Assembly: GCA_030407315.1 (NCBI GenBank) | Contig: JALQPE010001911.1 | Coordinates: 1-64,000, forward strand | Direction of reading: 5' to 3' | From: Asparagopsis taxiformis | Lineage: Eukaryota > Rhodophyta > Florideophyceae > Bonnemaisoniales > Bonnemaisoniaceae | DNA: 64,000 bases | Shown here: piece by piece, positions 50,786-61,207 of the stretch | Layout of the letters: the number at the start of each line of letters is the position of its first letter | Numbering within the stretch: position 1 is the first letter of the stretch | Position numbers and translations under genes: made by a program | The notes under the pieces: generated by a model | Database searches by the model: none | The model's input: the letters and a program-made list of their open reading frames with translations, nothing else | Told to the model about the DNA's origin: nothing

Positions 50786-51607
50786 CTACACACGCGCATC
50801 AATCGGTCCATCCTCCGCATCACGACCGCTTCCATTCCGCGCGCGACTCTCTCCCACACGCGCGACATCATACACAAGCAGCACTCTGCGCTCATCAAAG
50901 GCATCCGAAGCCCAAACCAGCGCGTGCGAAAACGGCACGTCCAGACGCACGTCGAGCTCCACGCGTCCGATATCGCCAATCGGCACATGGGGGGCAACGA
51001 ATCGCGCGTCGGGGGGCAGCACGACGCCCAGGATCGCAAAGCGCACCGCGGACAATTCGGCGGCGCGCAGCGCGACTTGGAGATGGCGCGTGTCGTTTCC
51101 GTGCGCGCGCCACGCAAGTAGCAGCTGGCCCTTTGGTCTGGACGCGGCGTTTGGGGCGGGGTGGAACAGATCGAGGCGGACGTACGAGGCGGGGAGTTGT
51201 CGCGAGAGTGTCGCATGCGTCGCGGCGAGATGCGCGGAGCTTGCGTCGATGCAGATGTAATGCGGAGACGCGTGCGCGTCGGATAGCGCTCGGAATAGGG
51301 GCGGGGTGATGTCGCGATGCGCGCGACAAGGGTAGTCGAGGATGGTGGCGAGTGTGTGCGTGGTCATGAGATGTAGGATGAGTTGCGCGATCGTCTGCGA
51401 TGAGGTGCCGTGGTGTGGCAGGTTTTGGCCGCGTACAACTAGGTCGTGTGTCGGGATTTGGGCGCGCATGCCGTCCGTGAGGAAGAGCGTGCAGATCGCG
51501 ATGATGGTGATGAAATGGATGAAGAGCCGGGTGGCTTCCGGGTGCGTGTGGCGACGCGGGGAGAGAGAGGATGTTGAGGATGTCGGCGAGAAGGCTGGAC
51601 GTGTCAT
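50786..51607 (-). CDS. Membrane-anchored methyltransferase-like protein
   Basis: 273 residues from the ATG at 51,607. In-frame ATGs at 51,787 and 51,892 would add up to 95 residues, but an AT-rich TATA-like stretch at ~51,715-51,725 favours the shorter form. Residues ~27-46 form one hydrophobic anchor (LFIHFITIIAICTLFLTDGM). The rest has a Rossmann-like alternation resembling class I SAM methyltransferases: TILDYPCRAHRD (motif I position), YICIDASSAHLAATHA (acidic end of beta-2) and SYVRLDLF. The glycine loop of motif I is not canonical, so catalysis is uncertain. Divergent from the WAPL gene, 348 bases away. Confidence 0.55.
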   Translation of the reverse strand: MTRPAFSPTSSTSSLSPRRHTHPEATRLFIHFITIIAICTLFLTDGMRAQIPTHDLVVRGQNLPHHGTSSQTIAQLILHLMTTHTLATILDYPCRAHRDITPPLFRALSDAHASPHYICIDASSAHLAATHATLSRQLPASYVRLDLFHPAPNAASRPKGQLLLAWRAHGNDTRHLQVALRAAELSAVRFAILGVVLPPDARFVAPHVPIGDIGRVELDVRLDVPFSHALVWASDAFDERRVLLVYDVARVGESRARNGSGRDAEDGPIDARV

Positions 51608-51955
51608 GGCGGGAGATGACGGCGCGTGTTGGCGAGATGTTGGTGGCGGTAGACGCGATGGGACATGGTTGTGAGTTGGTGGGAGCGTCGGTGTCGGGCG
51701 GTGTACGTGGGAGGGATAAATATTTGGAGAGTTGAATTGGCGGGAAATGATTTGGTTGAAAATTTGATTGGCGAATGGAAATTGCATCGCACTTGTCGAT
51801 GGACGATACGTGAACACATGTGCAATCAAAAACGCAAATATATTAGCGCGGCACTGCAGACTTGCTCTTCGCACCACAACGATTGTTCTCAACTTCTCCG
51901 CGTCGGCTAGTTGGACAGCGCTTCACTTTACGCGAAAACGCTTTGCACATTCGTC

Positions 51956-54900
51956 ATGCCGCGTCAATCGCACAACTCGTTCGAATTCACCGGTGCTGAA
52001 GCATTGGAGGCCGAAAAAGCAGCTGAGAAACGTCCCGCCGCACAGACGCGTCGAAGAAAACGCTCGATAATCACACTCGCTTCCAACCCTTCATCCGCGT
52101 CCAAATTCACCAAGCGTCGTTCATCAACGAATCGTCTCTCAATGCGTGTCGACCCTCAATCCCCTGTTGCATCGCCGTCGCGTCATAAGCCCTCATCATC
52201 TGCGTGTCGATTGACGCCGCAAGACCTCCCCGCTTCTACCAATTATACCTCCCATGTATGCTCACCATCAGAAAATTCCCCCCCTCCCGACGCCTCGCGT
52301 ACCGCTCGGCTGCCGTCGCGCGTCTCTTCGCCCGGAACAGTCACGCACCCTGATGATTGCGTTCAGGCCGCGTCTACGGTTCCATTGAACCCGCGTCTGC
52401 TTTCGGGAAACTTGGCTATCGCAATGTGCAAATCTTCCACGCATGTCGATGCCAAACAGACGAGTGCACCCGCCGATGTGAATCATCAATCCATCGGCGC
52501 CAAACTTGGTCCGAAAACGGAGCCTGTTTCGGAGCGACCATTTCAATCTACAAATCGCGTTGTGCCTCGGACAAGTTTGAATACCCGACAAAGCGTCCAA
52601 CGCGCTCAGCCTTCTTCACTTGAAGATGCTCACATGCCCGTTGCGCCAGACGCTGGCATCCCTCGCGATTCTTCACACTGCCTACCGTCGGCTGGTAATC
52701 ATGCAGTGGAGAAGCCTTCCCAACCCTGTGCGTCCACTAAGATATCGCCACAGCCGTCCAATCTGAGCGCGTCTGCTGAATGCGCAAATTCAATTCAAGA
52801 CAATTGCGCTGCCGATGACCTGCGACATCGACCTGTGTCGTCAGAAAAGTCACCTCCGCCTCGTGCATCCGCGATACCAGATGCTTCTGGCGATGTTCAG
52901 CAGCAACGTAGACTGCCCCGTACGGTATTGGAAGTACTTGAGAGTAGTGCGCACACTCTCGACGACCAGCCTGCTTCCAAACTTCCCGCGTCAAACGGCC
53001 AGCGTTCAATCAACCATCATGCTGGAGCATCTGCAGCCCCGCTCGCTGCAGATGGCAATTACGCTATTCGAACGCGCCGCAACCATGATGGACCTATGAA
53101 ACCAACAAACGTTTCTGTCCATCAACGCCCTTCAGATGAGCAGGACTGTATCTCTTCGGACTCCGACGCATCAAGTCAACCACTGCCCGTTACTGCCTCC
53201 AATTCCACGCGTCTTCCAAACCGTAACTCGAGTTCCTCACAGCACACGCGAATGCCAACACAACGCAGGATTGATTTCGACTCTCCACATGACGTGGATT
53301 CTCCCGTCGATGTGGTGCAGCCTCCTTTGAAAAAGACCAAAAAGTGCACCCCTGATGTAAAATATGACCAAGGTTTGGCATCTGACATACCTAAATCCCC
53401 CGTGCATTCCGTGAAACGACCCGCCATACCTGCGCAACCGCGCAATGTCAAACGCGTGCGATTCTCGGAACCCGGCTCCCTGGAGCGATCTTCCAGTGAT
53501 AAATCCGGGCTCATCAACGTGATGAAGCTCCATCGCAAGCGCAGTGTATGTGGAGACGTTGTTGAAAACGTCGATGACGTGTCAGTTGTTTCTGCAGAAT
53601 TTGATGCTCCTGATGAAAAGACGCAACAAGTTCTCCTCGATGAGCTCCAGTACGCCATGGATGGCATTCTAGGAGCGAACAAGAAGACAAAGCAGTCTAT
53701 TTCGAGATCTTCAAACAGTTTGACCGTTGCTTCATTGCAAGGACTGATTTCTCTCCTGCTGCGTAAGCCCTCACGCAGCATGTCGAAGAGGCCGCCGAAA
53801 GGCTTTGGAAATACTCTCTTGCTCAGCATCCTCTCTCGGCAGCCCCAGCTGCTTTCTGTGATTGTCAAGAGATTATTTGCTCTGCTCGGCGAATCAAAGT
53901 CAGTCGATGTCTTACTATCCGTTGTATTTGTCATAATTTTCCGATCCACTGCAAAGCAGCTGCTCCTAGGCGAGGAGGAATTGGACCTACTGCTAAACGC
54001 CTTTTTCAGAAACAGTGCTGTTAGTCTGAAAGAGGACAAGGGCCGTTTGAACGGTGCGCAACAGGTTGAGGAGCAAAAGCCTCCACAACCTTTTCGACGA
54101 GGTCGCCTTGCGCGCCGATTTGATTCCGCGAAGCAACCTGAAGACGTCTTGTCAAAAGTGAACAGCTCTGTGCAAGAGGGCGGTATCGTTGAGGAAGAGT
54201 TTAAGGGCTTCAGAAACACAGCAGATGGTGCAGCTTACCTTATTGCTTCGGCGTTAAGCATCGCCATGCTGCGCCATGAGAAGCTGCGAGTGTGGATGCG
54301 AAAAAATCGACGGCTAGACAAGGTTGTTGCAGTTTTGTACAGCGGCGAAAAGATCATGTTTTCCAAGCTTGCAGCCTCTTCGAAAGGCAAAGAAGACGCG
54401 GAAGAATCGGGCGAACAGAGGAGGGAATTTTGTGCAGCCATGATTGTGACTGGTGCGGCTATTCGCATTCTGGAGGTGGTAACGCTTGATGGCGTGTGTC
54501 AACGTCGTATTTCGCGAGAATGCCGTGTAATAGACGTCGTCCTCGGTGTCATAAACAGCGTTACAATGGAAGAACTGGGAAGGCCTGAATTTGAACTTTT
54601 GGTAAGCGCTGGGCTCAAGCTATGTATGAACCTGACACATGAATGCAGTGACGGTTCATTCCGGTTTTCTAGAGCGAAGGGAGCTCAGATTGTGATTGAT
54701 TGCCTGGCCAAGGAAGGGCAAAACGCGCAGTTATTGGGGCAAGTTGAAAATGAAGCTGTTGAAAGTTTCGACATTAGAGTGCTGTGTCTGGCGCTCCTCA
54801 CCAGTATGGCCGATCAAGAGAACTCGATCAGGGAAGAGTTCTGTGATATCGATGCCACGGGATTGGCGCCGAGAGAAGGAGGCGCCATAGCGATGGTGCT

Positions 54901-55333
54901 GGAGCTTTTGAAATCGGCTGGACAAATGTCGACGGAGGATAATGGTACCTCTACTTTGCAGCATGTGTCGGACGATCATGTAGGCCGCGGTAGACGGCAC
55001 GCCCTGGGTAAGCGTGATGAAATGGAAAGTCAGGAAGGGTTGGGTTCCACAGTGGTCATGGAGCGGAAGGTAACAATTGGTTACCTTTGTCTCCTCATTG
55101 GAGCATTGGTTCGCAAGTCTGAGAAGAATCGAGCGATTGTTCGCGCAGCCTTGCCGGACAATTCTCTCGGTGGGGTTGCCGGAGTTCTAGAGGAGTTTCT
55201 CGAATTTCATCGCGAAATTGGACTCACTGCCGGACCGATTGAGAGTTTGTACAAACCAATTGTGAGGTCACTGCTGGACCTTGCTGGGGGGGAGCGTATT
55301 GACGCAATTGATGGGAAGGACTCTACTTCTTGA
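51956..55333 (+). CDS. WAPL-like cohesin-release factor
   Basis: 1125 residues from the first ATG (51,956). Residues 1 to ~530 are disordered, rich in Ser, Pro, Arg and Asn, with basic clusters near the start (RRRKRS). Residues ~545-1115 match the WAPL helical-repeat domain: SLTVASLQGLISLLLRK, a FGNTLLLSILSRQPQLLSV repeat helix pair, SVDVLLSVVFVIIFRS, and near the end VTIGYLCLLIGALVRKSEKN with LEEFLEFHREIG, the conserved final helices. WAPL opens the SMC3-kleisin gate with PDS5 to release cohesin from chromosomes. No intron. The assignment rests on pattern and length, not on alignment. Confidence 0.78.
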   Translation: MPRQSHNSFEFTGAEALEAEKAAEKRPAAQTRRRKRSIITLASNPSSASKFTKRRSSTNRLSMRVDPQSPVASPSRHKPSSSACRLTPQDLPASTNYTSHVCSPSENSPPPDASRTARLPSRVSSPGTVTHPDDCVQAASTVPLNPRLLSGNLAIAMCKSSTHVDAKQTSAPADVNHQSIGAKLGPKTEPVSERPFQSTNRVVPRTSLNTRQSVQRAQPSSLEDAHMPVAPDAGIPRDSSHCLPSAGNHAVEKPSQPCASTKISPQPSNLSASAECANSIQDNCAADDLRHRPVSSEKSPPPRASAIPDASGDVQQQRRLPRTVLEVLESSAHTLDDQPASKLPASNGQRSINHHAGASAAPLAADGNYAIRTRRNHDGPMKPTNVSVHQRPSDEQDCISSDSDASSQPLPVTASNSTRLPNRNSSSSQHTRMPTQRRIDFDSPHDVDSPVDVVQPPLKKTKKCTPDVKYDQGLASDIPKSPVHSVKRPAIPAQPRNVKRVRFSEPGSLERSSSDKSGLINVMKLHRKRSVCGDVVENVDDVSVVSAEFDAPDEKTQQVLLDELQYAMDGILGANKKTKQSISRSSNSLTVASLQGLISLLLRKPSRSMSKRPPKGFGNTLLLSILSRQPQLLSVIVKRLFALLGESKSVDVLLSVVFVIIFRSTAKQLLLGEEELDLLLNAFFRNSAVSLKEDKGRLNGAQQVEEQKPPQPFRRGRLARRFDSAKQPEDVLSKVNSSVQEGGIVEEEFKGFRNTADGAAYLIASALSIAMLRHEKLRVWMRKNRRLDKVVAVLYSGEKIMFSKLAASSKGKEDAEESGEQRREFCAAMIVTGAAIRILEVVTLDGVCQRRISRECRVIDVVLGVINSVTMEELGRPEFELLVSAGLKLCMNLTHECSDGSFRFSRAKGAQIVIDCLAKEGQNAQLLGQVENEAVESFDIRVLCLALLTSMADQENSIREEFCDIDATGLAPREGGAIAMVLELLKSAGQMSTEDNGTSTLQHVSDDHVGRGRRHALGKRDEMESQEGLGSTVVMERKVTIGYLCLLIGALVRKSEKNRAIVRAALPDNSLGGVAGVLEEFLEFHREIGLTAGPIESLYKPIVRSLLDLAGGERIDAIDGKDSTS

Positions 55334-55809
55334 AATCATCGCAAACTTGTAGAATGTAAACATAAACTAACTATATAACGGTCATTTCCATATAGTTTGC
55401 CCATGTGACGTATTGCGCTCGGGAACCAAGTACGTTTGGCTTGGCAATTGTGATGCCTACTTCCAGGACAAAGTGTAGTTATCCGCATTTGCCGATGTCG
55501 TGTTGCTTGAAACCATGTAGTATTCAACTGAAATTCCCTGCAGATGTTGCATGGAAACTGAAACGGACATAATTGTCAAGCTACCCGACAGTTGGCAACC
55601 AAACTTGTTTACATCAATGCATGGTAACGGCCTCATTACAATATATGTTGACGACTATTTAGCAGCAAAACTGTTCTAGCGCTCAAGCATCTCGAACAAG
55701 GCCGGAATCGCGATGCAACCAATGCGATTTCATACACTGGCGAGCATCCACACAAACACAAAAAAACAAGTCGATACACCATCGTGGAACATATCAACAA
55801 CACGTCGGC
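55334..55809. other. Convergent spacer between WAPL and eS31 genes
   Basis: 476 bases of 3' flanking sequence with no feature recognised. Both neighbours end here. Confidence 0.4.
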
Positions 55810-56283
55810 CTACTTTTCATGCACATATGTCAAGTAGCACTTTCCGCAATACACACGATCGGCATGGGTGGCCATGAACACGCCTGGACCGCAGACATCT
55901 GCGGGACACTCACGTCGCAGACGCTCGATCTTTCCGCCACCTGCAATCTTGTAGTACTTCAAGACGGCAAGCTTGACAGTCTTATGCTTGTGCTTAATTT
56001 TCTTAGGCTTGGTGTAGGTCTTCTTCTTTCTCTTCTTACCACCACCAAGCAATCGGAGCAGCGCAAAGACGTTGGCGCCGTCCGCGATGCCGAGTTCGGC
56101 TAGCGAGGCGGACGCGAGGGTCGGATCGATGTCGCGACTGGCATGCACGAGACGCAGGGCATCTTCGGGAAGGGCGCTGTGCGCGGCGACAGCTGCTGCA
56201 TGAAGATCGCCTACGGTGGCGACGTCGCGTAGCACGGTCGTGTCGCCGCCCACTGTCTTGAGAAAGACCTGAACGGGAGCCAT
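55810..56283 (-). CDS. RPS27A: Divergent ubiquitin-like - ribosomal protein eS31 (S27a) fusion
   Basis: 157 residues from the ATG at 56,283. Residues ~1-82 have the ubiquitin length and strand pattern ([10 protein letters not shown] at the start, [10 protein letters not shown] at the end) but low identity; the only lysine is K9, so K48 and K63 are absent. GGG-KKRKKK marks the junction. Residues ~83-157 are a highly conserved eS31: [40 protein letters not shown] and the CGKCYLTY half of the zinc-binding site. It is a small-subunit ribosomal protein of the beak. The leader is probably cut off during ribosome assembly; it cannot serve as a normal ubiquitin source. The start at 56,283 is chosen because the upstream in-frame codon is TTG. 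Confidence 0.94.
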   Translation of the reverse strand: MAPVQVFLKTVGGDTTVLRDVATVGDLHAAAVAAHSALPEDALRLVHASRDIDPTLASASLAELGIADGANVFALLRLLGGGKKRKKKTYTKPKKIKHKHKTVKLAVLKYYKIAGGGKIERLRRECPADVCGPGVFMATHADRVYCGKCYLTYVHEK

Positions 56284-58231
56284 GCTGGGCAAGTTGGCGC
56301 GGGACGGAGCGGGGGACGGCGGCTGGTTGTAGCTGGTGATTGCAATGGAGAAGGCCTCGTGAGTGTCGCTAAACAGTCAGTCCTAGACGATCTTAATTGC
56401 TTAGTTATGGGGGGAGGGAGGGCCACTGGCAAGCGCGTTGGAATATGTATTGGAGTGGTGGGGCTGGTGTGGTCGACGGCGACGACGTTGATGGACACGT
56501 GGGATAGGTTTTTAGGAAATTTGAAATATTTGAAATATAATGTGTGGATTGTTTAGACGAGGGTATGTGTTCCGTTATAGAAGACCATGAGTTTGAAGCG
56601 ATCTGGACGAGAGGTCTGGGGTGTGGAAGGATATCAGACATGCATGGGACTCCAAGTTTGTCCAGAGAGCTCCATTTAAGTTGGAACATATATGTCGATT
56701 CGGTACAATATTTCAGTTGCATCTAAGACGTTTGCGCTCGCTTGAGTGTCAAACCAAGTTGAAGACTACAATCCCGACAGGTTTATTAGATCGACTGACA
56801 AGTTTGTATGGCTTCATAGAATCGGAAGCGTCTCATAATTCAATTCAATCACTCGACAAAGGTGCACTTACGACCGAGTCGTCAGCGCAATTGAGTTGCA
56901 ATGAGAGGTTTGTGGTAAGTGAGCGAGATCGTCGGATCATAGCTAGTCATGTCTATGAATGAGTGGGAGGAAGCAGGTATTAGTGTCAATAATTACTCGC
57001 ATATGTCGCAGCGACGGTGTCATACCGCTTGTTTCTCCATCATCATATCACTTCACTCGAAGCCTCACATGGAATGACATGCAGTTGCCCATCAGTAATG
57101 CAAAGCATTACATTTGTGCCTGTGTGCAACATCAGTGCACTCTTGCAGCTGTACACATGGCTCGTCTGACGGCGACTAGTCGCATGTGTTGTGTGCACAA
57201 ATACGTCTTGGAGTGGTTGAGTACATAACCTGAACGATCGCAAGAGTTGTTTGACAATTCGAAAAAGACGCAGACATATTCACATTACAATTCCATACTT
57301 GCGTCTACAAATATCGAATGGCTATGAGAGTTGCAACATTTTGCGGTTGACAAGGACAACTCGACTCATGTGTTGGTCTTAGCTTCCAACGATCCTTGGC
57401 TTGCGACTTGCACAACGAGCGGCTTGCATGACGTGAAATCATTCCAGTGTTGCAATGGGTGTACGAACCCGCTGCCCGTCGACCGCATGATATTATACAC
57501 ATCAAGTCCACCTAAACGTGTGGCTAGTTACCCAACGGAAGTGTTGGTACCTTCAGGTAGATCCCGATTCTCGACATGCTGTGTAGGAATCTTGACCACA
57601 CATGTGCGACGCCAGATCCCGAACTTGACTCTTGCCGAGGAGCACTGCACATAGTACCTCGCGGGATCCGCTCTGCAGCGGTGCATCTTATACAAATCAA
57701 TTCCATTTTCTGAAAATTAATTCCCAATGTAATTGCACCGCGGAAGCCCAATTCAATTACACGCGATGCAGTCCGCCAACATACGAGACCGAACGCTGAG
57801 TCGTTCGGTGCAGGCGGACAAGCGCGGCTGGTTGCCCGCACCGACCTCTACACACCAAGTGCCAAAGCTTACATTCACACCGAATGGACGCACTCAGTTC
57901 TAAAGTCACAACACACGCCCGCCGAAAGGTGCACACGTTATGCTGCAACCCGACTGTCGAGTGCTTGTTAGATTTGATTTCATGTAGGTAGATTGACGCA
58001 TCAATACTGCACACAACAATGCTTTAAACTGATCTCCCCAATTTCGTCCGACCAAATCACTTGCACACTGTCTGTCGCTGTACAACTTACAAACTCAATC
58101 TACATTCTCGCCGACACTAAATCTCTTCGAATTAAAACACGACATGCCACGTCCGTACATTGCGCAGCAATCAACACCAACTCCATCCCCAACCACTTTC
58201 TCCCTTCGCACCCCGCGCCCCAGCAATCGCG
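56284..58231. other. 1.9-kb divergent intergenic region
   Basis: Promoter side of both the eS31 gene and the GT90 gene. A pyrimidine-rich CTGACTGTTTAG acceptor-like sequence ~90 bases before the eS31 ATG could belong to a leader intron. No coding sequence is recognised. Confidence 0.4.
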
Positions 58232-59815
58232 ATGGGCAACACCCTGTGCTACACCCCGTTCGTGCAGGATGAATTTGAGTTTCGCGAGCTGGGTCGCTCA
58301 TGGAGTTCGCAAATTGATAAGCTTGCCATCTACATCAGTGCCTTTTCAAAGGCCATGCCAGCATTCTTCGGTCTATCCACATCCTTTCTGTTCGCTCTCT
58401 TCATCTACTGCACCGACGTGAAAAACCACGATGTCTCCCAAATGCCCTCTGTTCAGCGGCTCGGCATCTGGGACGAGTCCAATAGTTCGTCGTATCCGCG
58501 CCACGCAGAGGCCTTTGACAACTTTGAATGGGTCACTCGCGACGGTATCTTCCCAGAAATCAATATGCTCGAGGGTGAGATACCCAAAAATTCATCTGTT
58601 CGACTGCAGTATGCTCGGCTGGCCACCGCGTACTTGACGCCGTTTCGCGAGAATGGAATTGGTAAGATTGCGAGGCATCTGTACATGGAGCCGTTTCTAA
58701 ACAAGAGTAACGTCTGTTCCGGATGCTTTCTTATACAGGTGAAAAAGAAACAAGTGTACATATATGACCCGAAAGGTGTCAGAAGTACAATGGCCGAGTT
58801 TCGAGAAATTCGTATGCGCGAAGCTGTTTACTGGGTTATTTCGGCAGTGCGTAGGGGAATTGTTGATGACACAGAATTGATTGTATCGACAACGGATGAT
58901 GTTGCGACGACGTCCAGAGAACACAATTATAGAATGAGTCCAATTGACATTCCGAGACCAATATTCGGTATAATAGGGTGCAATGTATCGGATAACATCC
59001 CGTTCCCTATGATGTTGACCGACGTGCTTCGACGGGCAGAGACAGATCGATTCTGGAACAGACGCTCGGATGTTTTGAAGGAGTGGGATGCGACCATGCA
59101 CAATTCGAGTCTCAACTCGAAACAATACAAGTGGCATAACAAAATTTCCAAGGCTGTATTCAGGGGGAGTCTACGGATCTCGGCTTATCTAAAGGACAAG
59201 AACTTATTTGATGAGTCGTGCGATGACGTGGGCCGCTCTGGTCTTTGGAAGATTGCGCAAAGACATATGAAAGATGTGGCCGGTCGCAATTGGCAGAAAA
59301 TGTGGCGCGGGGCTTTGTTCAAATGGCCGTTTTCTCCGGTGCTGCCACGCGAGGAGCCGCTACTCGACGTGCAAGTTGAGGGGCCGTGTGGACGCAAAGT
59401 ATATTCCTCAGATCATATGCCGATGAGCGAACAGGAAAAGTACAAGTACAGTATTCATGCAGAGGGAAATTCATTCTGGGCGGACCGCATCATGCTCCAG
59501 TTGTTTCGTTCGCAAGCCATTGTGAAGCAGAATACACCTTGCGGGATGTTCTTCGAGCCGTTGATGAGGCCGTTTGTGCATTTCATTCCTGTCGATTTCT
59601 TCTTCCGACATATCGTCAAGCAAGTGCAATGGGCGCGAGAGAACGATGACCAGGTGGTGCAGATTGTTGAGAATGCGAGGAAATTTGCTGGCGAATATCT
59701 CTCAGTTGACAGTATTCAGACCTATGTTGACGAGTTGCTTGTTCAATATACGTCGCTGCTGGAAGACCGCAACATTGAAATCGCTTATGGCGCCATGCGC
59801 TTATATCCGCAGTAA
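58232..59815 (+). CDS. GT90 / CAP10-like glycosyltransferase
   Basis: 527 residues from the ATG at 58,232 (context TCGCGATGG). A type II layout: cytoplasmic tail of ~44 residues, anchor at ~45-60 (AFFGLSTSFLFALFIYC), then lumen. The CAP10/Glyco_transf_90 core lies in the C-terminal half: WHNKISKAVFRGSLR, KYKYSIHAEGNSFWADRIML (the K-Y-x-x-x-x-x-G-x-S-x-x-x-R pattern) and MRPFVHFIPVDFF before a helical end. Relatives add xylose to fungal capsule polymers or glucose/xylose to EGF repeats (POGLUT). In an alga a role in cell-wall or glycoprotein glycans is likely; the donor sugar is unknown. Confidence 0.9.
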   Translation: MGNTLCYTPFVQDEFEFRELGRSWSSQIDKLAIYISAFSKAMPAFFGLSTSFLFALFIYCTDVKNHDVSQMPSVQRLGIWDESNSSSYPRHAEAFDNFEWVTRDGIFPEINMLEGEIPKNSSVRLQYARLATAYLTPFRENGIGKIARHLYMEPFLNKSNVCSGCFLIQVKKKQVYIYDPKGVRSTMAEFREIRMREAVYWVISAVRRGIVDDTELIVSTTDDVATTSREHNYRMSPIDIPRPIFGIIGCNVSDNIPFPMMLTDVLRRAETDRFWNRRSDVLKEWDATMHNSSLNSKQYKWHNKISKAVFRGSLRISAYLKDKNLFDESCDDVGRSGLWKIAQRHMKDVAGRNWQKMWRGALFKWPFSPVLPREEPLLDVQVEGPCGRKVYSSDHMPMSEQEKYKYSIHAEGNSFWADRIMLQLFRSQAIVKQNTPCGMFFEPLMRPFVHFIPVDFFFRHIVKQVQWARENDDQVVQIVENARKFAGEYLSVDSIQTYVDELLVQYTSLLEDRNIEIAYGAMRLYPQ

Positions 59816-60093
59816 TTGGGACCGGTGGTTGAGTGGTGACATTGCGACTCAACGTTACTGAACAAGAACACTGCATGACGAGAGTGATTTACGCACGAAT
59901 GGGACATCACGGAACAGCGTCTGTTGTTCTAATGGCTGGTTTTGTACAATGTCTCAACATGAAGACGAGAGAATCGGTTGCTAAAGGGTAATTCATATTC
60001 ACAAATCTAAACGTGACGAATAGTTGCCCGCGTGCACCACGCGAAAACGATGACTGGACAAACAAAGCGGTGCGCGACGCGATGGCATAATTA
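59816..60093. other. Convergent spacer
   Basis: 278 bases between GT90 and RING gene stops. Nothing seen. Confidence 0.4.
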
Positions 60094-61207
60094 TCATGCA
60101 CAACGCATGAATCGCATGACGGAATTACCCATGCGATTGATTTGCGTGGGCGATTCGGCAGGGCTGTCTGTGGGATTGAGACCATCTTCACTAAATGAGA
60201 AATCTGTTTCAGCTGAAAAGACACGCGTCTTTGTGGCATGAAACACACTTCTGGACCCGACGCGTTTGAGCGATTTTGTAAACCACGAGCGCGGCCCCAA
60301 CACTTCATAGGTGATGGGCCGCTCGTCAATCGGCATGGAGTTGAGTCCCTCGTAGACGTCTTCGTGCAGATCCATGTTCGGCGGCAGGTATTCATTGGAG
60401 GATATTCTACCAGGCTCTGCACGCGGCGGTGCGAGAATGATCCACATCCGTTGCGGAAGCTGCGCTGGCGGCGCTATGCGACGAAGTCTGAGATCCCAGG
60501 AGAGCATCTTTGCAAACGTGCTGCGCAATTGAAGTGAGGAGGTTAAGAGTAGAAAATCGGGTTTGAAAGATAAAAGATTGGATATGACGGCCCTACTGTG
60601 AGACTGTGCGTAAGCATGTGACGCGGTTAGCAGCGGTGACGACGACGCGGAGAGTGAAACGAATAGGCACAGCACATACCTCTAACGGCGGTAATCGATA
60701 CCAACTAAAGCGAACTAAAATACCGTCGACACGAGCATTTGGAGCGAAGCGACTTTCAAATCCAAGACCCTCCAATTCATCCGCCGGATTCAAATCAATG
60801 CATTGCGCGCGTCTCTCCTCGTTGGGAGGCGACTTGCGACAACGATGGGAGCCGGAAAACCAGCCCCAGGAGCGCTTTCGTTTCTGCGGCTGCACGAGTG
60901 GAAAAATCTCGCAGAGACGCTCGCAAAAGGCAAGCGAGAATTGCTCTGAATCACCGGGACCGGCGATGAGCACTTGAACGGTGTCGTCGACTACGGCATT
61001 GTCACGCTCGGCACGCGCGTCAAGCAACGCCTGAAAGCGACGGTAGGGACGAGCGGTCGGAAAGTGTGCCGTCTCGGCTGGTGCGCGACATGACGGGCAT
61101 TGTGCGGTGCGTAGTTGAATCGTGCAACTGGTGCATAACTGCTTGTGACCGCATGGATACAATGTGACAACAGCCTCTGCTGTTAAACAGACGATGCATA
61201 CTTGCAT
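60094..61207 (-). CDS. RING-finger protein, probable E3 ligase (one 76-bp intron)
   Basis: Exons 61,207-60,680 and 60,603-60,094 give 345 residues. The intron 60,679-60,604 has donor GAG|GTATGT and acceptor CGCACAG|TCT, in phase 0. The RING is at the very N-terminus: C4-x2-C7, C19-x-H21, C25-x2-C28, C37-x2-C40 (C3HC4, with CGHKQLCTSC as in NEURL/MGRN1-type fingers). A middle basic stretch (PQKRKRSWGWF) follows, then a region with no known domain (NARVDGILVRFSWYRLPP, DLRLRRIAPPAQLPQRMWII). It is predicted to bind an E2 enzyme; the substrate is unknown. Confidence 0.82.

Noticed and set aside
53176..54219. 347-codon minus-strand ORF
   Set aside because: Antisense shadow of the WAPL gene; Ser/Arg-rich, no domain.
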